Shown in pieces: positions 37,937 to 41,851 of a DNA stretch of 41,851 nucleotides (position 1 is the first letter of the stretch; every line of letters begins with the position of its first letter). This DNA comes from Bacteroidales bacterium. GTDB taxonomy: Bacteria; Bacteroidota; Bacteroidia; Bacteroidales; UBA1556. The notes below the pieces were generated by a model, which did no database searches, was not told where the DNA came from, and was given only the letters and a program-made list of their open reading frames with translations. The stretch spans positions 1-41,851 of the forward strand of contig JAFGWF010000102.1 in NCBI GenBank assembly GCA_016937295.1, given 5' to 3'. The translations under genes and the position numbers were made by a program.

Positions 37937-38824
37937 CTAATCTACCTTTGCTTTTGCATAATAGTAAGGCCAATCGATTTCTTGATTTTGATAGTAAACC
38001 GAATTCCACTTAGGATGTCCACTTTTCTGCATCTTTGGCAAATTTGTATTGATGTCTTCAAGTAGTTTATTTACCTGCTTCTCAAGCTCAGGAGTCATAT
38101 TTTTAACTTTAACAACAATGAGTGTTGGAACTGCATAAGTGCTCACTTTTTTCGATTGCCATTTATAAGTTCCTCCGTCTATGGTTTTACTTTTATAGGT
38201 GTCTTTCAAACTCTTATGCTTTATGGAAACTAATTGAATTTGTGTTGTGTCCGGTAATATTTCAAGCGATTTTACTGGGAGTCCTCCAACGTAGAAATAG
38301 GCATCAATCTCCCCAGCTAACAGAGCTTGAAGCGCTTCATTTGAATTAATTTCTACGTCTTGCCAGTCAATTCCCGTCTTGTTTTTTATATTCACGGCCG
38401 TAACATGAGCTCCTTGACCGATAGAACCGATTCCAACTTTTTTCCCTGCAAGATGTTTTAACTTAGTGATTTTTGACCCTTTCTTTGAAACGAGATGTAT
38501 CTCCTCATCCAAAAACAACGGAAACATAACGCGCACTTCATTAGGTAATTTACTATTTATCAATTTATTAGTCATCAAAACATCATACTGCATGAAAGCA
38601 ATATTTATATCGTTTTCTTCCATCAACTGATTAAAATTTTCTACACTACCTCCTGAAACTAACACCTCAACCGGTTGGCTTGAATTGGACGCTATGTCCA
38701 TTGCAAGATGATAGTAAGTACCATTTTCTAAGCCACTAAGTAATTTTATTGGCTCCTGAGCAAAAACAAGCGCCGGAAAAAGCAAAAATGCAATTATCAG
38801 CCTTTTGAAACTAATGTCTTTCAT
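37937..38824 (-). CDS. TAXI-family (TRAP-associated) solute-binding protein
   Basis: A 295-residue periplasmic protein from the ATG at 38824, whose signal peptide (KRLIIAFLLFPALVFA, cut after A22) starts at once. The frame continues upstream to a TTG at 38905 with an ATG at 38902, but that would place a second hydrophobic stretch before the signal. LLSGLENGTYYHLAMDIA, VLVSGGSVENFNQLMEENDINIAFMQYDVL, LKHLAGKKVGIGSIGQGAHVTAVNIK and ALLAGEIDAYFYVGGLPVKSL are the TAXI/NMT1-like pattern. TAXI proteins usually feed a TRAP permease, but no permease gene is beside it. Confidence 0.85.
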   Translation of the reverse strand: MKDISFKRLIIAFLLFPALVFAQEPIKLLSGLENGTYYHLAMDIASNSSQPVEVLVSGGSVENFNQLMEENDINIAFMQYDVLMTNKLINSKLPNEVRVMFPLFLDEEIHLVSKKGSKITKLKHLAGKKVGIGSIGQGAHVTAVNIKNKTGIDWQDVEINSNEALQALLAGEIDAYFYVGGLPVKSLEILPDTTQIQLVSIKHKSLKDTYKSKTIDGGTYKWQSKKVSTYAVPTLIVVKVKNMTPELEKQVNKLLEDINTNLPKMQKSGHPKWNSVYYQNQEIDWPYYYAKAKVD

Positions 38825-38854
38825 ATCTATAAATTTTGCGTTTATAATGTTCGA

Positions 38855-38862
38855 CAAACATA
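38855..38862 (-). promoter_or_regulatory. -7 box for the TAXI-family gene
   Basis: On the minus strand TATGTTTG matches TAnnTTTG, 30 bases before the chosen start. This supports the ATG at 38824, since it would lie inside the longer reading. The upstream box is unclear. Confidence 0.45.
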
Positions 38863-38891
38863 AAAAAAATACAATTACATAACACAGTATT

Positions 38892-38928
38892 TTTGACACC
38901 ATCAATAAACAGCAATTTGATATATTTG
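38892..38928 (+). promoter_or_regulatory. Promoter of the sua5-cupin-aminotransferase-guaD operon
   Basis: TATATTTG (38921-38928) matches the -7 box. TTTG at 38892-38895 gives a 25-base spacer, slightly long. The start codon at 38962 is 33 bases downstream, which supports that start over a TTG at 38893. Confidence 0.5.
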
Positions 38929-38961
38929 CAACTTAGTTCTTCAACTATAAATTATACAATA

Positions 38962-39579
38962 ATGCTAATAAAACTTTACTCAGAGAACCCTTCTCCAAAA
39001 CATCTAAAGATTATCACTGAATGCTTAAATGATGGGGGAGTTGTCATCTATCCAACCGATACCGTCTATGGCTTTGGGTGTAGCGTTAATAAACCGAAAG
39101 CCCTTGAACGAATTGCCCATATTAAAGGTTATAAAACAAAAGAACATAATTTTACACTAATTTGTGACTCCATGAGTCAACTGTCCACTTATGTTAAACC
39201 CATTCCAAATCACCTGTTTAGATATATAAATAAAGCTTTGCCCGGCCCTTATACTTTCATTTTAGAAGCCAATAATCAGGTTCCAAAAGTTTTGTTTCGA
39301 AAAAAGAAATTCATTGGAGTCAGAATTCCTGATAACGCAATAACTATGGCTATTCTAAATGATTTAGGAACCCCTTTATTGAGTTCATCAGTGCTTCACG
39401 ATGATGAATTTTTAGAGTATCGAACAGATCCGGAACTAATTCACCAAAGATATGAAAACCTGGTAGATATAGTCGTGGATGGAGGATTTGGCGACATAAC
39501 CCCTTCAACTATAGTCGATTGCTCAAATGAAGAAATTGAAATTATCAGAGAAGGTAAAGGCCCCATAGATTTTTTCTAA
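38962..39579 (+). CDS. L-threonylcarbamoyladenylate synthase (TsaC/Sua5/YrdC family)
   Basis: A 205-residue YrdC-domain protein from the ATG at 38962; the frame is open upstream to a TTG, which I rejected because it lies within the promoter. VVIYPTDTVYGFGCSVNKPKALERIAHIKGYK, LPGPYTFILEANNQVPKVLF, IGVRIPDN and PLLSSSVL are diagnostic. It makes threonylcarbamoyl-AMP from threonine, bicarbonate and ATP for the t6A37 modification of ANN-decoding tRNAs. The C-terminal Sua5 domain is absent (TsaC-like length). The cupin gene follows after 47 bases. Confidence 0.93.
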   Translation: MLIKLYSENPSPKHLKIITECLNDGGVVIYPTDTVYGFGCSVNKPKALERIAHIKGYKTKEHNFTLICDSMSQLSTYVKPIPNHLFRYINKALPGPYTFILEANNQVPKVLFRKKKFIGVRIPDNAITMAILNDLGTPLLSSSVLHDDEFLEYRTDPELIHQRYENLVDIVVDGGFGDITPSTIVDCSNEEIEIIREGKGPIDFF

Positions 39580-39626
39580 ACATGGCTTTTAACAAGAAAC
39601 AACAACCCATTTAAAAAATTCCTAAA

Positions 39627-39974
39627 ATGAATTTTAAACCAATTAACATCTTCAAAATTACTAATCTGTCGCAGGATGAAAATTCAAAAGAGGCAATTCA
39701 TGTTTTGGAGAATAATGAAAACCTGAAAATTGAAACTATTTTTTCACCCGGATCGGAAAGAGGATTTGATAAATGGTATTTACAACCGGAAGAAGAGTTT
39801 ATCTATCTAATTCAGGGAGAAGCCATTATCGAGTTTATCAACAACGAACAACTGAAATTAACTAAAGGAGATTTCTTTAAGATTCCGGCAGGCATTTCAC
39901 ATCGTGTCGCTTACACATCATCGACTCCATCTTGTATTTGGTTGACTATCTTTAACAAAAACAGAAATGATTAA
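39627..39974 (+). CDS. Small cupin-domain protein
   Basis: A 115-residue single-domain beta-barrel protein. The first cupin motif appears as the region around KWYLQPEEEFIYLIQGEAII and the second as KGDFFKIPAGISHRV (H at the metal position). The first motif has glutamates but no HxH pair, so metal binding may be altered. No enzyme function can be assigned. Its last eight bases overlap the aminotransferase gene, which points to coupled expression. Confidence 0.8.
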   Translation: MNFKPINIFKITNLSQDENSKEAIHVLENNENLKIETIFSPGSERGFDKWYLQPEEEFIYLIQGEAIIEFINNEQLKLTKGDFFKIPAGISHRVAYTSSTPSCIWLTIFNKNRND

Positions 39975-41169
39975 TTTAAAAGAGCTGTATTTCAATCATT
40001 TAGCACAAACATCCAAAACCTCATTAGCACTTGAAATCCACGATGCAAATGGCGTTTATCTCTATTCGCCAGACGGAAAAAACTATATCGATCTTATAGC
40101 AGGAGTTTCTGTAGCGAATCTTGGACATAAAAATAAGAGAATAATAAAAGCCATTGAAATACAAGCAAATAGATATCTCCATTTGATGGTTTATGGTGAA
40201 ATTATCCAAGCTCCTCAGGTACTCTTATCAAAAAAACTCAACGATTTTTTACCAGAATCCTTAAACTCTACATATTTTTTAAATAGCGGAAGTGAAGCCA
40301 TTGAAACAGCTATGAAATTGGCCAAAAGAGTTACCGGTCGAACAGAAATTATCGCATGTCGAAATGCCTATCACGGCAGCACTCAAGGAGCCTTAAGCTT
40401 GCAGTCAAGCGACTATTTCACGGCTTCTTACCGGCCTTTACTGCCTGATGTGAAGCATATAAATTTTAATTCTTTTGAAGATTTAGAAAAAATTAGCAAA
40501 AAAACAGCCTGTATAATTATTGAACCAATTCAAGGAGAAGCAGGAGTAATTTTACCAAAAAATGATTATTTACAAAAATTAAAACAACGTTGTATTGAAA
40601 CTGAATCCTTGTTAGTTTTCGATGAAATACAAACTGGTTTCGGACGTACAGGTGAATTATTCGCTTTTCAAAATTTTAATGTTATTCCCGATATTCTTGT
40701 TTTAGCCAAAGCGCTTGGGGGAGGTTTACCGCTTGGAGCTGTAGTCTCGTCCAAAGAAATAATGGACTATTTTACTGAAAATCCATCACTTGGCCATATC
40801 ACCACTTTTGGCGGTCACCCTCTTTCATGTGCAGCAGCTTTAGAATCACTAAATATACTAACGGAGAACAATGAAATTATTAACTCCGTTGAATCCAAGG
40901 CAAATCTTTTCGTTGAATTACTAAAAAACACTAATCTCTTTAAAGAAATTCGATATAGCGGATTGCTAATGGCAGTGGATTTAGAAAATCCAGATACTTT
41001 TTTTAATTTTTTACCATACCTTTACGAAAATGGCATTCATACCGATTGGTTTTTATTCAACGACCATTCGTTTAGGATAAGTCCACCGCTGACTATATCA
41101 GAGGATGAAATTAAAGAATCTGTCAATCGAATTTTAAATGCAGTAAATAAATTTCAAAACAATGACTAA
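39967..41169 (+). CDS. Class III PLP-dependent aminotransferase
   Basis: A 400-residue fold-type I enzyme of the acetylornithine/4-aminobutyrate/omega-aminotransferase group. Seen are NSGSEAIETAMKLAKRVTGR (PLP phosphate site), NAYHGSTQGALSL, IIEPIQGEAGV, LLVFDEIQTGFGRTGELFAF (D219) and LAKALGGGLPLGA with Schiff-base lysine K248. The closing RISPPLTISEDEI is typical. Substrate is not decided by sequence: no arg genes are adjacent, so ArgD is not assumed. It overlaps the cupin gene upstream and guaD downstream by eight bases each. Confidence 0.93.
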   Translation: MINLKELYFNHLAQTSKTSLALEIHDANGVYLYSPDGKNYIDLIAGVSVANLGHKNKRIIKAIEIQANRYLHLMVYGEIIQAPQVLLSKKLNDFLPESLNSTYFLNSGSEAIETAMKLAKRVTGRTEIIACRNAYHGSTQGALSLQSSDYFTASYRPLLPDVKHINFNSFEDLEKISKKTACIIIEPIQGEAGVILPKNDYLQKLKQRCIETESLLVFDEIQTGFGRTGELFAFQNFNVIPDILVLAKALGGGLPLGAVVSSKEIMDYFTENPSLGHITTFGGHPLSCAAALESLNILTENNEIINSVESKANLFVELLKNTNLFKEIRYSGLLMAVDLENPDTFFNFLPYLYENGIHTDWFLFNDHSFRISPPLTISEDEIKESVNRILNAVNKFQNND

Positions 41170-41635
41170 CGATTTAGATTTCATAAAAAAGACCATTCAA
41201 TTGGCCGATGAAAATGTGCAAAACGGTCATGGCGGACCATTTGCCGCAATTATAGTTAAAGAAGGAAAAATTATCGCTACCGGAGTAAACTCAGTCACTT
41301 CTGAACTTGATCCTACAGCTCACGCCGAAATCAAAGCTATACGTAATGCTTGTAAAGCCCTAAACACCTATCAACTAAATGATTGCATCATCTATTCCAG
41401 TTGCGAACCCTGCCCTATGTGCTTAGGAGCAATTTATTGGTCAAGGCCAAAAAAAATCGTCTTCGCTGCGAATAAAACCGATGCGGCTAATGCCGGATTT
41501 GATGATAGTCTGATTTACGACCAATTAAACCTTCCAATTGCTGAAAGAAAAATTGAAACTGTTGAAATTGCGCTCGAAAACAAGAATCAACCATTCCTTA
41601 GTTGGACAAATTTTAACTCCAAAATCGACTATTAA
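41162..41635 (+). CDS. guaD: Guanine deaminase (cytidine-deaminase fold)
   Basis: A 157-residue zinc deaminase that matches the B. subtilis-type guanine deaminase along its length: NGHGGPFAAIIVKEGKIIATG, LDPTAHAEIKAIRNACKAL, then DCIIYSSCEPCPMCLGAIYWSRPKKI and TDAANAGFDDSLIYDQL. Zinc ligands H54, C84 and C87 and the proton-shuttling E56 are present. The AGFDD-IY segment and C-terminal aromatic tail separate it from tRNA adenosine deaminase TadA. It converts guanine to xanthine and ammonia in purine salvage or catabolism. Last gene of the operon seen. Confidence 0.92.
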   Translation: MTNDLDFIKKTIQLADENVQNGHGGPFAAIIVKEGKIIATGVNSVTSELDPTAHAEIKAIRNACKALNTYQLNDCIIYSSCEPCPMCLGAIYWSRPKKIVFAANKTDAANAGFDDSLIYDQLNLPIAERKIETVEIALENKNQPFLSWTNFNSKIDY

Positions 41636-41851
41636 TCATTATAATAACTCAAATTCTTATTAGACAAACATTAAATCTAAGCGTTTTCTATATGAACATT
41701 TTGTGATTTTAGGGATTCACACAATGATTCATGCAACCCATACCCAACTAACGTGTCTTACTTCCGTTAACTTTAACACTTTAATTTACTGCATTCTTAT
41801 AAGATAATTAACTAATAGTCAAATTATTATTCGTTATCCAAACATGAATTC
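41636..41851. other. Right-end non-coding stretch
   Basis: No gene, RNA or convincing terminator is visible in these 216 A/T-rich bases. An ATG near the very end (41844) could begin a gene that continues outside the window, but too little is present to judge. Confidence 0.5.

Noticed and set aside
38825-38905. N-terminal extension of the TAXI protein from TTG 38905 or ATG 38902
   Set aside because: It would put an extra hydrophobic stretch before a good signal peptide and would cover a -7 box; the ATG at 38824 fits better.
39967-41169. Naming the class III aminotransferase argD
   Set aside because: Motifs are common to the whole class and no arginine-pathway genes are nearby, so a specific name would be unsupported.
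41846-41851. EcoRI site at the right end and a fosmid-like total length
   Set aside because: It could reflect a cloned insert, but the left end is not a matching EcoRI end, and a six-base site can occur by chance; no vector sequence is visible.

Overview
The window comes from a Bacteroidota chromosome. It is AT-rich, nearly every start codon lacks a Shine-Dalgarno sequence, intergenic regions carry the phylum-type promoter (TTG or TTTG, about 20 bases, TAnnTTTG), and several families typical of the phylum are present: DUF2851, a lipoprotein TlpA/DUF4369 protein, DUF4190 and a Bacteroidota-style FtsK-LolA pair. Class or genus cannot be fixed by eye.

Layout. (1) 1-1522, minus: an ECF sigma factor, a zinc-free single-pass anti-sigma-like protein and a membrane-anchored LTxxQ (Spy/CpxP-like) protein that runs off the left edge; probably an envelope-stress switch. 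(2) 1620-4969, minus: a DUF4177-like exported protein, a DUF2851 protein and a thioredoxin-fold lipoprotein. (3) 5107-6396, minus: enolase. (4) 6539-24404, minus: an unbroken run of 33 genes joining the str, S10, spc and alpha operons, from rpsL to rplQ, including fusA, secY, map, infA, rpmJ and rpoA but neither tuf nor adk. It is preceded by a 423-base non-coding region with two promoter copies and a structured leader, and ends in a strong hairpin terminator. (5) 24828-24900, plus: tRNA-Gly(CCC), converging on htpG (minus) with a shared bidirectional terminator. (6) 27082-31699, plus: class IV aminotransferase, panB, an RluA-type pseudouridine synthase, a DUF4190 lipoprotein and sucC without sucD. 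(7) 31770-35641, minus: exported protein, ftsK, lolA in one tight operon. (8) 35742-37880, plus: transglutaminase-like membrane protein and RlmI-type rRNA methyltransferase, divergent from (7) across a symmetric promoter. (9) 37937-38824, minus: an orphan TAXI-type solute-binding protein. (10) 38962-41635, plus: threonylcarbamoyl-AMP synthase, cupin, class III aminotransferase and guanine deaminase, the last three with overlapping ends.

Most of the window is housekeeping: translation machinery, protein export and maturation (SecY, methionine aminopeptidase, LolA), RNA modification (RluA, RlmI, Sua5), chromosome segregation (FtsK) and central metabolism. No CRISPR array, insertion sequence, phage gene, toxin-antitoxin pair or defence island is visible, and I do not see a clear new multi-gene system. 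The points most worth a second look are the structured rpsL leader with duplicated promoter cassette, the mirror-image divergent promoter at 35671-35693, the Cys/His cluster at the end of the DUF2851 protein, the sigma/anti-sigma/LTxxQ cassette and the cupin-aminotransferase-guanine deaminase operon.

Four starts were moved inward from the longest open frame (rpmD, rpsN, rpsC and the TAXI protein), two more were moved from TTG to ATG (transglutaminase-like protein and Sua5), and the 38-codon rpmJ was added.
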